64,000 nucleotides of DNA from positions 1 to 64,000 of the forward strand of contig NZ_JODM01000005.1 of the NCBI RefSeq assembly GCF_000717995.1, in the 5' to 3' direction. Each line of letters opens with the position of its first letter. The first letter of the stretch is position 1. Made by a program: the position numbers and the translations under genes. The notes below the pieces were generated by a model. That model was not told the origin of the DNA, made no database searches, and worked only from the letters and a program-made list of their open reading frames with translations. Shown piece after piece: positions 53,742 through 62,634 of this stretch. This DNA comes from Streptomyces violaceorubidus. GTDB taxonomy: Bacteria; Actinomycetota; Actinomycetes; Streptomycetales; Streptomycetaceae.

Positions 53742-55586
53742 ATGCAGATCAAGCCACGCCAGCACCTGCTGGACATCTGGCAGGCCATGGCCCGTCATTC
53801 GTTCGACGACGGCAAGCTCGTCCGGGGGGACACCGACGGACTGAGCAGTGTCGCGGACGCCGAGCGCCTGCTCTGCCTGCTGTATCCGGCCACCGAGGTC
53901 CCCGCCTTCCGTCTCGACCAGCCGGACACCACCGAACGTGACGTCCTGCGCGCGCTCGAACGGGTCGGCAGCAGGCTGGAGATCCCGCCCAACCTGATCG
54001 CCGCGCTGACCCAGTTCATGCGCACCCACACCGGCACGGACGACAGCCCCACCTTCTCCGGCGGGCACTACTTCCGCCCCTCCGGGCCCGGCAGCACGGT
54101 CAGCCACGAGCAGCGCCAACTGGGCGTCGTCGACTCCTACTCCATGTCCGTCACGCTCTGCCTCGCCACTCTCGGCTTCCTCAAGGTCTACGAGGGCACC
54201 ACCACCCGGCCCGAGGTCCTGAGGGCCATCGCCGAGCTGCGGGAGGCCACCAACGCCCGGCTGACCTCCGCGATGGTCAGCCTGCTGCGGTCCTTCTCCG
54301 TGAACGTCTTCGACGCCGAGTCGGAGCAGGGCAAGCGGCTGATCCAGGTCATCGGCCAGGGCGGGCAGTCCGACCGGATCGTCCTCCAGCAGTTCTCCCG
54401 CCGCTTACGCCCGCTGCGCGCCACCATCATCGAGAGCCTGTCGCGCGGCATCCAGGTCGACGAGGGCATCCGCGACGAGAGCCAGCTCTTCGAGTGCGGC
54501 TGGGCCTGGGGCATCGTCAAGGACGCCCCGAAGATCACCGACCTGACCGTCGACGTCCCCGGCCAGCCCGACGGCGTCGCCGACCGGCTGCCCTACGTGT
54601 ACTTCACCGTCGTCGCCCTCGACGGCATCCAGGACCTGTTCTCCGACCGCACCCTCACCCTCGGCCTGCTCGACGAGGACCAGCAGAAGCTCGCCGAGAT
54701 GCTGCGCCTGCGCTGGGAGCTGAGCCAGCAGTACTGGTCCGCGATCGCCCGCTTCGGCGGAGAGCGCTGGCCCCTGGAGGACCTGCCCTGGCAGACCACC
54801 GGCCTGCGCCTGGAGTCCGAGTACTTCTCCCTGACCGTCGCGGCCATCGTGGTCCACGACCTGGTCCGCCGGAAGGCGACGGACGACGACCTCACCCGCA
54901 CCGTCGCCATCATGGAGCGCCTCGCCGACCGGGGCCGGGTCACCAGCCGCATGACCAAGAACGACCCGACCCTCCGGCTGCACACCCCCGGCGTCACCAT
55001 GCCGCTCGCCGGGTCCGAGCGCACCGGCGACCCACTCCTGTGGCGGATGACCGACTTCTCCGCCCAGCTCCTCAAGCGGATCATCCAACTCGCCGAACTC
55101 TCCCGGAACATCGGCGCCCAGGACCGCCTGCTCCGCCTCGCCGAGCAGTCCTTCGAGCACCTGTGGAGACGGCGCATCGACGAGGAGGAAGGGGCCGGCC
55201 TCTGGGACAACATCCAGGCCGTCTACCCCGAGGCCCAGGACGCCGGACTGCGCCTGTCCTGGAGCATCACCGAGCGCGTCACCGAATGCCTCGTCGCCGC
55301 CCGCATCCTGTACGAGCAGGAGCCCATCCGCAGCCCCGAACTCGCCGAACTGGCCCGGGAACTGCTCAGTGAGGCCACCCACCTGTTCGGCAGGGAGCAG
55401 CTGGAGGCGTCCGCCGCCGCCGACGGAGCCAGAGCCAGGGCCATGCGGAGCATCGAGAGCCGCCTCGACCACGCCCGCAGCCTGGTCGACGACCGGCCCG
55501 CGACCGCCTTCGCGCTGGCCCTGCCCGTCCTCCAGGAACTCGACACCCTGGCCCAGGCCAGGGGCGCGGCCGCCCAGGAGGTGTGA
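53742..55586 (+). CDS. SCO2524-family conserved protein, 614 aa
   Basis: A large, mostly helical protein of unknown function, found in actinobacteria with the same partners. It starts MQIKPRQHLLDIWQAMARHS and includes FSGGHYFRPSGPGSTVS, CGWAWGIVKD and DLPWQTTGLRLESEYFSL. There is no membrane segment, nucleotide-binding motif or metal signature. Leu222 is encoded by TTA (54405-54407), so full translation would need the bldA tRNA. It ends in a GTGA overlap with the P-loop gene. ATG 53742 has GAGGGG about eight bases upstream. Confidence 0.85.
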   Translation: MQIKPRQHLLDIWQAMARHSFDDGKLVRGDTDGLSSVADAERLLCLLYPATEVPAFRLDQPDTTERDVLRALERVGSRLEIPPNLIAALTQFMRTHTGTDDSPTFSGGHYFRPSGPGSTVSHEQRQLGVVDSYSMSVTLCLATLGFLKVYEGTTTRPEVLRAIAELREATNARLTSAMVSLLRSFSVNVFDAESEQGKRLIQVIGQGGQSDRIVLQQFSRRLRPLRATIIESLSRGIQVDEGIRDESQLFECGWAWGIVKDAPKITDLTVDVPGQPDGVADRLPYVYFTVVALDGIQDLFSDRTLTLGLLDEDQQKLAEMLRLRWELSQQYWSAIARFGGERWPLEDLPWQTTGLRLESEYFSLTVAAIVVHDLVRRKATDDDLTRTVAIMERLADRGRVTSRMTKNDPTLRLHTPGVTMPLAGSERTGDPLLWRMTDFSAQLLKRIIQLAELSRNIGAQDRLLRLAEQSFEHLWRRRIDEEEGAGLWDNIQAVYPEAQDAGLRLSWSITERVTECLVAARILYEQEPIRSPELAELARELLSEATHLFGREQLEASAAADGARARAMRSIESRLDHARSLVDDRPATAFALALPVLQELDTLAQARGAAAQEV

Positions 55587-56506
55587 GCGTGCTGGTCTTC
55601 GCCGCCTCCGACAAGGGAGGCACCGGACGCTCGGTGACCAGCGCCAACCTGGCCTACCAGCGCGCCCTCACCGGTGACCACGTGGCCTACGTCGACTTCG
55701 ACTTCGGCTCGCCCACCGCCGCCGCCGTCTTCGACGTGCCCAGCGCCATGCGGGGCACCGAGGAGCGGGGCCTGCACTCCTACCTGGAGGGCGAGACCGC
55801 GGAACCGGTCCGCATCGACGTCTGGCGGGAGACCGAGCACCCCCTGCTGCGCGCCCGCCCCAACCAGTCCGGCCGCCTGGTGCTGTTCCCCGGCGACGCG
55901 GGCGGCGGCGAGTTCGCCACCGGCGAGGAGGCCCTGGAGCGCTGCGTCGACCTGCTGCTCAAGCTCAACGGCGAGTTCGACGTCACCTTCGTCGACCTCA
56001 GCGCCGGCCGCAGCTACGCCGTCGACATGGTCCTCGACGCCACCGCCCACCCCCGGATGCGCAACATCCCCTTCCGCTGGCTGGTCTTCCACCGCTGGAC
56101 CCGCCAGCACGTGATCGCCGCCTCCGGACTCGTCCACGGCGAGCACGGCATCATCGGCGGCGGCGTCGAACGCGGCCACGACGAGGACGCCCTGCGCGCC
56201 GCGATCCGCTTCGTGCGGGCGGCGGTGCCCGACCCCGAGTCGCCCCTGTGGTCCCAGGGCTCGACCGCCCAGGCCACCTGGATGCAGGCGTGCGACGAGG
56301 CGCTGCGCCGGCTCGCCGCCGAACAGCGCATCGGCGACAGCGTCGTCCTCGGCATCGTGCCGCTGGAACCCATCCTCCAGTGGCAGGAGCAGCTGATCAC
56401 CGAGGAAGACGTCCTCTCCACCCAGATAGCGAACAAGGAGACCCTGGAGGCGCTGGAGGAGATCGCCCGGCGCCTGACGGACGACACCCACTGGGGGCGG
56501 CTGTGA
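55583..56506 (+). CDS. SCO2523-family ParA/MinD-like protein with variant P-loop
   Basis: A 307-residue protein with the deviant Walker A of the ParA/MinD class, but altered: SDKGGTGRS at 9-17. The signature Lys11 is kept, while the P-loop Lys is Arg16. VDFDFGSPTAA (Walker A'-type Asp) and VTFVDLSAGRSYAVDM (Walker B) follow. ParA-like ATPases act as membrane- or DNA-bound positional switches; the Arg substitution may weaken or abolish hydrolysis. The GTG start overlaps the preceding stop by four bases, and the stop overlaps the next start likewise. Confidence 0.9.
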   Translation: MSVLVFAASDKGGTGRSVTSANLAYQRALTGDHVAYVDFDFGSPTAAAVFDVPSAMRGTEERGLHSYLEGETAEPVRIDVWRETEHPLLRARPNQSGRLVLFPGDAGGGEFATGEEALERCVDLLLKLNGEFDVTFVDLSAGRSYAVDMVLDATAHPRMRNIPFRWLVFHRWTRQHVIAASGLVHGEHGIIGGGVERGHDEDALRAAIRFVRAAVPDPESPLWSQGSTAQATWMQACDEALRRLAAEQRIGDSVVLGIVPLEPILQWQEQLITEEDVLSTQIANKETLEALEEIARRLTDDTHWGRL

Positions 56507-57468
56507 CGGAGCCCGTGTTCCGCGAGACCGCCGCCGAGCCGCGCACCCAGTCCGTGCCGCTGGCCCACCTCTCCGTGGAGCTGGGCCACCTCTACATGGA
56601 GGACTTCGAGGCCGGGCCGCAGCGGCTGCGCGCGCACTTCGCCGAAGTACGGCCCTGGGTGGAGGCGGCCCGCGCGGCCGCCACCGTCCGGGCCGGCGGC
56701 AAGCGGCCCCGGATCAGCACCTGCTTCCTCATCGACGACTACTTCACCCGCTTCTCCACCCCCGCCGAGGTCGTCCCGATGCTCCTCGCGGAGGCCGAGC
56801 GGGCCGGGCTGACCGTCGACTACCTGGCCCGCGAGTCCGGGTGCGCCGTCACCGGCAAGGTGCCCGTCGCCGAAGCGGTCGCCGCCCGCATCGTGGAGTC
56901 CCCGCCGCCCGGCAGCTACGGTCTGCGCCCGCCCGCCGCGCAGACCGGCTGGCTCGCCAACGGCGAACGCAGCCCCGTCGCCCGCGCCCCGCAGGCCATG
57001 AAGCGGGCCGTGACCTGGCAGCCCCCGCACGAGACCGCGGCCCGCCGCCACTCCGTCTTCCTCGACGTCGAGCTGTGGAGCGACGACGCCGACGGGCAGC
57101 GCCTGTGGTCCTGCCCCTTCCTCGCCGCCGTGTGGCAGCTCGCCCGCCTCGGACTCCTGCGCAACGAGGGCGAGGCCGTCCTCGTCCCCCAGCCGCACTC
57201 CGCCGCCGGCTTCCCCGACAAGTGGGACGAGCTGCCCACCCTGCTGAAGCTCAACGAGCGCGCCGACCCCTTCGCCGCCTACCGCACCTGCTCCGTCCTG
57301 CCCACCCGCTTCCTCCCCGTCGAACACGCCGTCCGCGTGATCCTCGACCAGATCGAGGTCGACCCGGGGGCACTGGCACAGGTCGCCGACCGCTCCGGGA
57401 AGGAACGCGTGCCCGTCCCCGCATCGGTCGCCGACCGCATCTCCTACGTGTACTACGCGGGGCTCTGA
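56503..57468 (+). CDS. SCO2522-family conserved protein, 321 aa
   Basis: A 321-residue protein of unknown function from the same conserved set. Landmarks are LAHLSVELGHLYMEDFEAG, RISTCFLIDDYFTRFSTP, SVFLDVELWSDDADG and YRTCSVLPTRFLPVEHAV, and it ends RISYVYYAGL. The FLIDDYF segment and repeated acidic pairs could form a catalytic or metal site, but no known family fits. It is a soluble protein. It is coupled on both sides: the GTG overlaps the P-loop gene stop, and the next gene starts one base after its stop. Confidence 0.85.
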   Translation: MTEPVFRETAAEPRTQSVPLAHLSVELGHLYMEDFEAGPQRLRAHFAEVRPWVEAARAAATVRAGGKRPRISTCFLIDDYFTRFSTPAEVVPMLLAEAERAGLTVDYLARESGCAVTGKVPVAEAVAARIVESPPPGSYGLRPPAAQTGWLANGERSPVARAPQAMKRAVTWQPPHETAARRHSVFLDVELWSDDADGQRLWSCPFLAAVWQLARLGLLRNEGEAVLVPQPHSAAGFPDKWDELPTLLKLNERADPFAAYRTCSVLPTRFLPVEHAVRVILDQIEVDPGALAQVADRSGKERVPVPASVADRISYVYYAGL

Positions 57469-57469
57469 C

Positions 57470-58450
57470 ATGGCGCCGCGGCAGAGCACCCCGCCCGCCG
57501 TCCTCGCCTGCGGTGAGATCCGCACCTGCCTGCTGCCCGCCCGGCAGGCCCTCGACATCCGTTCCGCCGCCCAGCTCCTCGGCCTGCGCGCCGACGAACG
57601 CGTCCTGCTCTCCGAGCGTCCCGGCCTCTACGCGCGTTCCCCCGACACCCTCACCGGCGTCGACTGCCCCCTGCCCAGCGCCAACGGCGCCCGGGTCCGC
57701 GCCGTGGGCACCGTCACCGCGCACGCCGCGCTCACCGAGGGCCGCGTCCTGCAGACCTCCGCGTACTGCCGCCTGCCCGGCGCCGGCCCCGACCAGCGGC
57801 GGCCCTGGGGCGAGTACCTGGTGCGGCCCGGAGTCGTCGAGCCGCTCGGAAGACTGCCGTACGAGGCGGTCGCGCAGGGCGTCCTCGGCGGCCCGTGCCA
57901 CGGCGACCTCGACGTCGGACTCATCGCCGACGGCCTGCTCACCCGGGTGCTGCGCCACCCCCTGCTCGACCAGCGCCCGCCCTTCCGCTCCCGCCCCACC
58001 CGGCTGCGCTGGGCGGCCCTGCCCGCGGCCCCGGGTGAAGGCCCCTCGCTGGAACGGTTCACCCTCGCCGAGGACGAGCTGCGCACCGTACGCCTGCGCG
58101 TGCCCGAGGGCACCACCGGCACCGAACTCGCCGCGCTCTGCGACGACCTGGCCCTGCACGACTGGCTGCTCACCACCGTCGTCCGCATGCTCGACGGCCT
58201 CCGCCTGGGCGCCTCGGCCGCCCACGACGCTGGTGCCGTGGTGCGGACGCTGCGCCCGGCCGTCGACCACCTGCTCCACCTGTGGATGCCCGGCGCCCGG
58301 GTCGGCCGCGAACTGGCCGCCCTGTGGGACCCGCTGGAGGAGCGGCCCGGCTTCACCCGGCAGTGGCAGGCCCTGGTGCAGCGCATCCGCGACCAGCTCA
58401 CCCTGCACGCCATTCCCGCAGCCCACCGGGAGGTGGAACCGGCTCCCTGA
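57470..58450 (+). CDS. SCO2521-family conserved protein, 326 aa
   Basis: A 326-residue soluble protein of unknown function, last of the five SCO2525-SCO2521 type genes. It starts MAPRQSTPPAVLACGEIRTC and carries RPWGEYLVRPGVVEPLG, a middle region LLTRVLRHPLLDQRPPF and a helical C-terminal third. No motif of a known enzyme is seen. ATG 57470 lies one base after the preceding TGA, within a run of coupled genes. A 63-base gap separates it from the membrane protein gene that follows on the same strand. Confidence 0.85.
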   Translation: MAPRQSTPPAVLACGEIRTCLLPARQALDIRSAAQLLGLRADERVLLSERPGLYARSPDTLTGVDCPLPSANGARVRAVGTVTAHAALTEGRVLQTSAYCRLPGAGPDQRRPWGEYLVRPGVVEPLGRLPYEAVAQGVLGGPCHGDLDVGLIADGLLTRVLRHPLLDQRPPFRSRPTRLRWAALPAAPGEGPSLERFTLAEDELRTVRLRVPEGTTGTELAALCDDLALHDWLLTTVVRMLDGLRLGASAAHDAGAVVRTLRPAVDHLLHLWMPGARVGRELAALWDPLEERPGFTRQWQALVQRIRDQLTLHAIPAAHREVEPAP

Positions 58451-58513
58451 CCGAGCCCCGCCGTCCGGCACGCCCGTCACCGCACGCACATCCCAACGGG
58501 GGGAGAGAGCGAG

Positions 58514-59629
58514 ATGAGCACGGCACAGTCACCCCGACCCGACGACACGCCCCGCACGACCAACCCGATCGACCCGAGGGGGGAGTCCGCCTGGCCCCGC
58601 ATGGTGCTGGTCGCCCTGGTCGTCGGCGGCCTCTTCTGGAGCGTCGCGGCCCTGCTGGACCCGGACGACGGCACCCCGCGGCAGTTCGTGGCCGCCGTGC
58701 TCTGCGCCGCCGCGGCCCTCGCCGTCCAGTACGTCCTCGGCCTGGCCCCGCGCCCGGGACCCGACCGGCTGGAGGAGCACACCCGGCGGGTGGAGGACGC
58801 GCTGGCCGGGAACACCGCCGCCGTGCGCGACGGACTCAGCCGGTACGACACCGAGCTGAAGTCGGGGCTGACCCGGCACACCGAGGACGTCAAGCAGCTG
58901 GTCGAGACCCATGTGGCCCAGGCCGACCACCGGTCCGCCGAGGCCGCGCGCACGCTGGACCCGGTCCGTATCGACAGCGTGCCCGACCTGGCCAAGGGCT
59001 TCGCCGACGTCCTGCTGCCCAGCCCCTCCATCCTGCACACCTTCGTGCACCTGGAGATGTCCCGGGTGGTCGGCCACATGGCGGACCTCACCAACCTGAG
59101 CGCCGAGTGCCCCGGCGAGAACCACGACTGGATGCTCACCCTCACCCGCGCCGCCGAGCAGTCCATCCTCGCCACCAGCACCTCCGTCGACCGGCAGTTC
59201 TGGAACAGCGAGCCGGCCGGGCGCTACCTCGACGCGCAGCAGGCGGCCATCGACGAACAGGGCGTCGCCGTGCGCCGCCTGTTCCTGCTGGAGAGCGCCC
59301 GCGAACTCGACGACCGGCTGCTGCGCCTGTGCGAGGAGCAGGAGCTGCGCCGCATCGACGTCCGCGTCGCGGTCCTGCCCGAGCTGCCCCCGCACCTCCA
59401 GCGCGGCACCACCAACGACTTCATCCTCTACGACGAGGAGGTGTCGTTCGAGATCGAGCAGGACCTGCGCGACGTCAACGTCCGCACCCGGCTCACCGCC
59501 CGCCAGGACTACGTGCGGGACCGGCTCAAGCGCTTCCGGGAACTCTGGGACGCGGGCATGGGCCTGCGCGAGCTGGAGGTGCGCGTCGACGACGAGGAGG
59601 ACGGCAACTGGATGGTCGACCGGGCCTGA
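58514..59629 (+). CDS. Two-transmembrane protein with coiled coil and PLD-like domain
   Basis: A 371-residue protein. Two membrane segments (about 28-47 and 58-77) precede a probable coiled coil at 80-140 (LEEHTRRVEDALAG, LTRHTEDVKQLVETH). A soluble domain at 160-360 has AEQSILATSTSVDRQFWNS, VRRLFLLESARELDD, RVAVLPELPPHL and FILYDEEVSFE. The order suits a phospholipase-D-like fold without HKD motifs, used in sensing rather than catalysis. GGGGAGAGAG lies just upstream of the ATG. It probably belongs to the cluster and resembles the protein at 37158-37910 in plan. Confidence 0.75.
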   Translation: MSTAQSPRPDDTPRTTNPIDPRGESAWPRMVLVALVVGGLFWSVAALLDPDDGTPRQFVAAVLCAAAALAVQYVLGLAPRPGPDRLEEHTRRVEDALAGNTAAVRDGLSRYDTELKSGLTRHTEDVKQLVETHVAQADHRSAEAARTLDPVRIDSVPDLAKGFADVLLPSPSILHTFVHLEMSRVVGHMADLTNLSAECPGENHDWMLTLTRAAEQSILATSTSVDRQFWNSEPAGRYLDAQQAAIDEQGVAVRRLFLLESARELDDRLLRLCEEQELRRIDVRVAVLPELPPHLQRGTTNDFILYDEEVSFEIEQDLRDVNVRTRLTARQDYVRDRLKRFRELWDAGMGLRELEVRVDDEEDGNWMVDRA

Positions 59630-59660
59630 CGCCGGGCGCGGGTCGGTCGCGGCAGACGTC

Positions 59661-61160
59661 TCAGTCGCAGTGGACGTCCGAGCCCGGCCGCTGTCCGGTC
59701 GCCAGGAACCGGGAGACCGTGGCGTCCCCGCAGGCGTTGCCGTTGGCCAGGTAGGCGTCGTGCCCGGTGGAGTCCACGGTCACCATGACCGCGCGCCGGC
59801 CGAGGGCCTCACGCAGCTTGCGTGCGCCGGTGAGCGGGGTGGCCACGTCCCGCTCGTTCTGGACGAGCAGCACGTTGGAGGGACCGCGGTCGGTGATCCG
59901 CACGGGGGCCTCCCGCGGCGGGTAGGGCCACGCCGCGCACAGCATCGCGTTGCGCGGCATGCCCGCGGTGAGCGGGTACTCGGCGCGGCTGTCGGCGACG
60001 TCCTTCTCGTACGAGCCCGCCGAGCCGGGCCAGGCGACGTCGTTGCACAGCACTCCGGCCCCGACGGCGGCGACGTTCTGCAACACGGCCTCGGGCGGCG
60101 CCTGGGGGGCGGGCGGCACGGTGCCCCGCTCGGCGGCCAGCATCAGCTTGGCGAGCGTCGGGAACCTGCTGGGGGAGTAGAGGCTGTCCAGCATGGTCTG
60201 CCGCAGCACGTTGCCGTTCAGCTCCGCCGGATTGGCGCCGGGCCACGGGATCGGCTCCCGGTCCAGCCGGGCGGCCAGCCGCAGGAACAGCGGCCGTACG
60301 TCGGCGGCCCGTTGCGCCACCCGGTCGGGGTTCCCGGGCCGGGAGGCCCATGCGGCGAACTCCGGGAAGGTGTCCTCCACGCCCTGCTCGTGCCCGGCGA
60401 GCCAGGCGCGTGCCACGCGGGTGGGGTCGGGGTCGTCGTTGCTGTCCAGCACGATCCGGTCGGTGCGGTCGGGGAACAACTGCGCGTACACGGCCCCGAC
60501 ATACGTCCCGTACGACACGCCCCACGCGGAGATCCTCCGCTCGCCCAGCGCGGCCCGCAGGCGGTCGATGTCGCGGGCCTCGTTGGCGGTGCTGAGGTGT
60601 TTGATCAGCTCGCCGCCGTTGTGCGCGCAGGCGTCGGCCATGCGGCGGGCGGTGTCGAGGTTCGCGTCGATCGAGCCGTCGGGAGCCGGCCAGGGGCGGA
60701 GCTTGGAGGTGGCGAGGTCGCCGTACTCCAGCCCGCAGTCGACGGACGTGGACGGGGCGAGCCCGCGCGGCGCGAACCCGATGAGGTCGTGGCCGTCCCG
60801 GACGTCCTGGGGGAGCTTCTGCCCCTTGCCCGAGGGGTCGTTGAGGCTGGACCCGCCCGGCCCGCCGGGGATCAGGAGCAGAGCCCCGCGCCGGGACCCC
60901 GGCTTCTCGGCGGGGATGCGGGAGACGGCCATCTCGATGCGGGGGCCGTCGGGATCGGCGTAGTCCATCGGCACGTCGAGGGTGGCGCACTCCTGCCGCG
61001 GATCGAGACCGGTGCCCTCGCAGGCCGACCAGGTGAGGGCTTCGGGCCCACTCCCCGTCGTCGCGGAGGCGGCCACCGGCGCGGTGACGCCCAGGAGGGC
61101 GGTGGACACGCCGACGATGGCGGCGTTGCGGATGCATCTGCTTCGCTTGCGCTGCGTCAT
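59661..61160 (-). CDS. Secreted alpha/beta-hydrolase, tripeptidyl-aminopeptidase-like (S33)
   Basis: A 499-residue protein with a signal peptide (RKRSRCIRNAAIVGVSTALL, cleaved after about residue 34). The hydrolase core follows: oxyanion region LLIPGGPGGSS, nucleophile GVSYGTY near residue 213, Asp in NERDVATPL near 434, His in STGHDAYL near 465. The C-terminal TAP-like segment and Cys pairs match Streptomyces Tap/SlpD secreted peptidases, which release N-terminal tripeptides. ATG 61160 has GAGGCTCC upstream; an in-frame start at 61196 lacks support. Confidence 0.9.
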   Translation of the reverse strand: MTQRKRSRCIRNAAIVGVSTALLGVTAPVAASATTGSGPEALTWSACEGTGLDPRQECATLDVPMDYADPDGPRIEMAVSRIPAEKPGSRRGALLLIPGGPGGSSLNDPSGKGQKLPQDVRDGHDLIGFAPRGLAPSTSVDCGLEYGDLATSKLRPWPAPDGSIDANLDTARRMADACAHNGGELIKHLSTANEARDIDRLRAALGERRISAWGVSYGTYVGAVYAQLFPDRTDRIVLDSNDDPDPTRVARAWLAGHEQGVEDTFPEFAAWASRPGNPDRVAQRAADVRPLFLRLAARLDREPIPWPGANPAELNGNVLRQTMLDSLYSPSRFPTLAKLMLAAERGTVPPAPQAPPEAVLQNVAAVGAGVLCNDVAWPGSAGSYEKDVADSRAEYPLTAGMPRNAMLCAAWPYPPREAPVRITDRGPSNVLLVQNERDVATPLTGARKLREALGRRAVMVTVDSTGHDAYLANGNACGDATVSRFLATGQRPGSDVHCD

Positions 61161-61225
61161 GCAAGGAGCCTCGCGGAAGCGCGGGGGTCGCCCCATCCGG
61201 GCAACAGCCTGAAAGATCCTGGGGT

Positions 61226-61498
61226 TTACCCCACCAGACCCCTGACGAAGACCTCCCAGGCCGCCGATCCGACGACGACCACGGGACCGCCGTCCACCTT
61301 GCTGTCCCGCACGGGGACGACGCCGGGGACTCCGTCGGCGACTTCGAGGCAGTCGCCGCCCTCGCCGTTGCTGTACGTGCTCTTGCGCCAGCGGGCGGCC
61401 CCGGGGAAGTCTCGCGCGGCCTCGACGCAGTCGCCGCCTTGGCCGTTGCTGTAGCTGCTCTTCGCCCAGTGGGCGTTGCTCAGGTCGAACTCGCGCAT
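61226..61498 (-). CDS. DUF397 domain protein with two repeats
   Basis: A 90-residue protein with two DUF397 units: WAKSSYSNGQGGDCVEAA at 11-28 and WRKSTYSNGEGGDCLEVA at about 37-54, followed by RDSKVDGGPVVVVG and an AWEVFV end. DUF397 proteins are the small partners of XRE/DUF5753 regulators in Streptomyces (WhiJ-type modules), in antitoxin-like or developmental pairs. The ATG lies inside the end of the upstream regulator gene (19-base overlap), so the two are coupled. The duplicated first motif is less common than a single unit. Confidence 0.92.
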   Translation of the reverse strand: MREFDLSNAHWAKSSYSNGQGGDCVEAARDFPGAARWRKSTYSNGEGGDCLEVADGVPGVVPVRDSKVDGGPVVVVGSAAWEVFVRGLVG

Positions 61499-62313
61499 CG
61501 TCTGAAGTCCTCCGCCGCCGAGTCGATCAGGGCCAGGGACGCCTCCGGCGACAGCGCGGCGACCCTGAGCAGATCGTATGCGCGCTGCGCCCGCTTCACC
61601 ACGGTCGGAGCGTCGACCAGGGTTCCCGAAAACGACGTCTCTGTATAGGCGACCTGTGGCGCGTCCTCGAACTCCATCAGCTTCAAAGATCCGTTCATGG
61701 CCGCATGCGCCCCCGCCTCGAACGGCAGCACCGTCACCACCGCCGCACGCTCCCGCATCAGCCGCGCCACGTGCTCCAGCTGTGCCGCCATCGCCTGCGG
61801 GCCGCCCACCGGGATCCTCAGCACGTTCTCGTGCAGCGTCACCCAATACTCGGGCCGTGTAGCGTCGTCCAGGATCAGCGACCGCTCCAGGCGGGCCGCG
61901 ACGATCTCCTCCACGTAGGAGTCCGGCTTGAAGGGATTCGCGGCGATCGTGACCGCGCGGGCGTAGTCCGCGGTCTGGAGCAGGCCCGGCACGACCGTCG
62001 GGGCGAACTCGCAGATCCGCGTGGCCAGTCGCTCCAGCTCGACCACCCCGGCGAAGTAATCCGCATACCGGGGGTCATCAATCAGCTTCCTGCACAGGCG
62101 CTCGAAAATACCGTCGGTTTGTAGCGCCTCGTCGATCCGCTGAGCCACGTCCAACTGTGGTTTCCGAATTGCCTGTTCGAACTGACCAATGTAGCCACCG
62201 GAGACGAATACCCGTGCCCCCAGCTCCACTTGTGTGATTCCGGCGTCCTCCCGTCGACGTTTGAGTTCTGTTCCGAAGAACTCCCACGCGGCCTGCCGTG
62301 AACCATTGGCCAT
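61480..62313 (-). CDS. XRE-family regulator with DUF5753 domain (WhiJ-like)
   Basis: A 277-residue regulator. The HTH is near 10-70 (GTELKRRREDAGITQVELGARVFVS split at the helix). The DUF5753 domain at 90-270 contains FAPTVVPGLLQTADYARAVT and VLPFEAGAHAAMNGSL. Such regulators pair with DUF397 proteins and modulate Streptomyces development or antibiotic production. ATG 62313 (MANGSRQAAWEFFG) is the family start; the frame is open to 62442, but that would overlap the divergent gene at 62428. It ends 19 bases into the DUF397 gene. Confidence 0.9.
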   Translation of the reverse strand: MANGSRQAAWEFFGTELKRRREDAGITQVELGARVFVSGGYIGQFEQAIRKPQLDVAQRIDEALQTDGIFERLCRKLIDDPRYADYFAGVVELERLATRICEFAPTVVPGLLQTADYARAVTIAANPFKPDSYVEEIVAARLERSLILDDATRPEYWVTLHENVLRIPVGGPQAMAAQLEHVARLMRERAAVVTVLPFEAGAHAAMNGSLKLMEFEDAPQVAYTETSFSGTLVDAPTVVKRAQRAYDLLRVAALSPEASLALIDSAAEDFRRCASST

Positions 62314-62427
62314 AACCAACCCCCATGCGCTGACCCGCACTTGTAGTGCATCTACTCCTGTCGAGTGTAGGCACATCGCGGCATTCTGGGGACACGAAGA
62401 GTGAAACCGTAAAGGGAAGGGGAAACG

Positions 62428-62634
62428 GTGGAGGTACGGCACTCGGCGGTCTGCGTCGAAGGAGCGGAGGACACGGTGAAAGAATTGCGCGCGGCGCTCG
62501 CGGAGGCGGGAATTACCCTGCCCTCGCTCGGGCTCGACCCGGTGAGTCTCGCGCGGGAGGCGCCCTGTCCGCTCGTCGAATTGGGCCGGTGTTCCGTGGA
62601 GACCGCGCGGCGCCTCGCGGCGGTGCTGCGATGA
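62428..62634 (+). CDS. Small hypothetical protein, 68 aa
   Basis: A short acidic protein with GTG 62428 preceded by AAGGGAAGGGG. It starts MEVRHSAVCVEGAEDTVKEL and has a helix-strand-helix pattern. Genes of this kind commonly lie next to XRE/DUF397 pairs in Streptomyces, but I know no function. Its stop overlaps the start of the next gene (ATGA), so the two form a small operon divergent from the XRE regulator. Confidence 0.7.
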   Translation: MEVRHSAVCVEGAEDTVKELRAALAEAGITLPSLGLDPVSLAREAPCPLVELGRCSVETARRLAAVLR

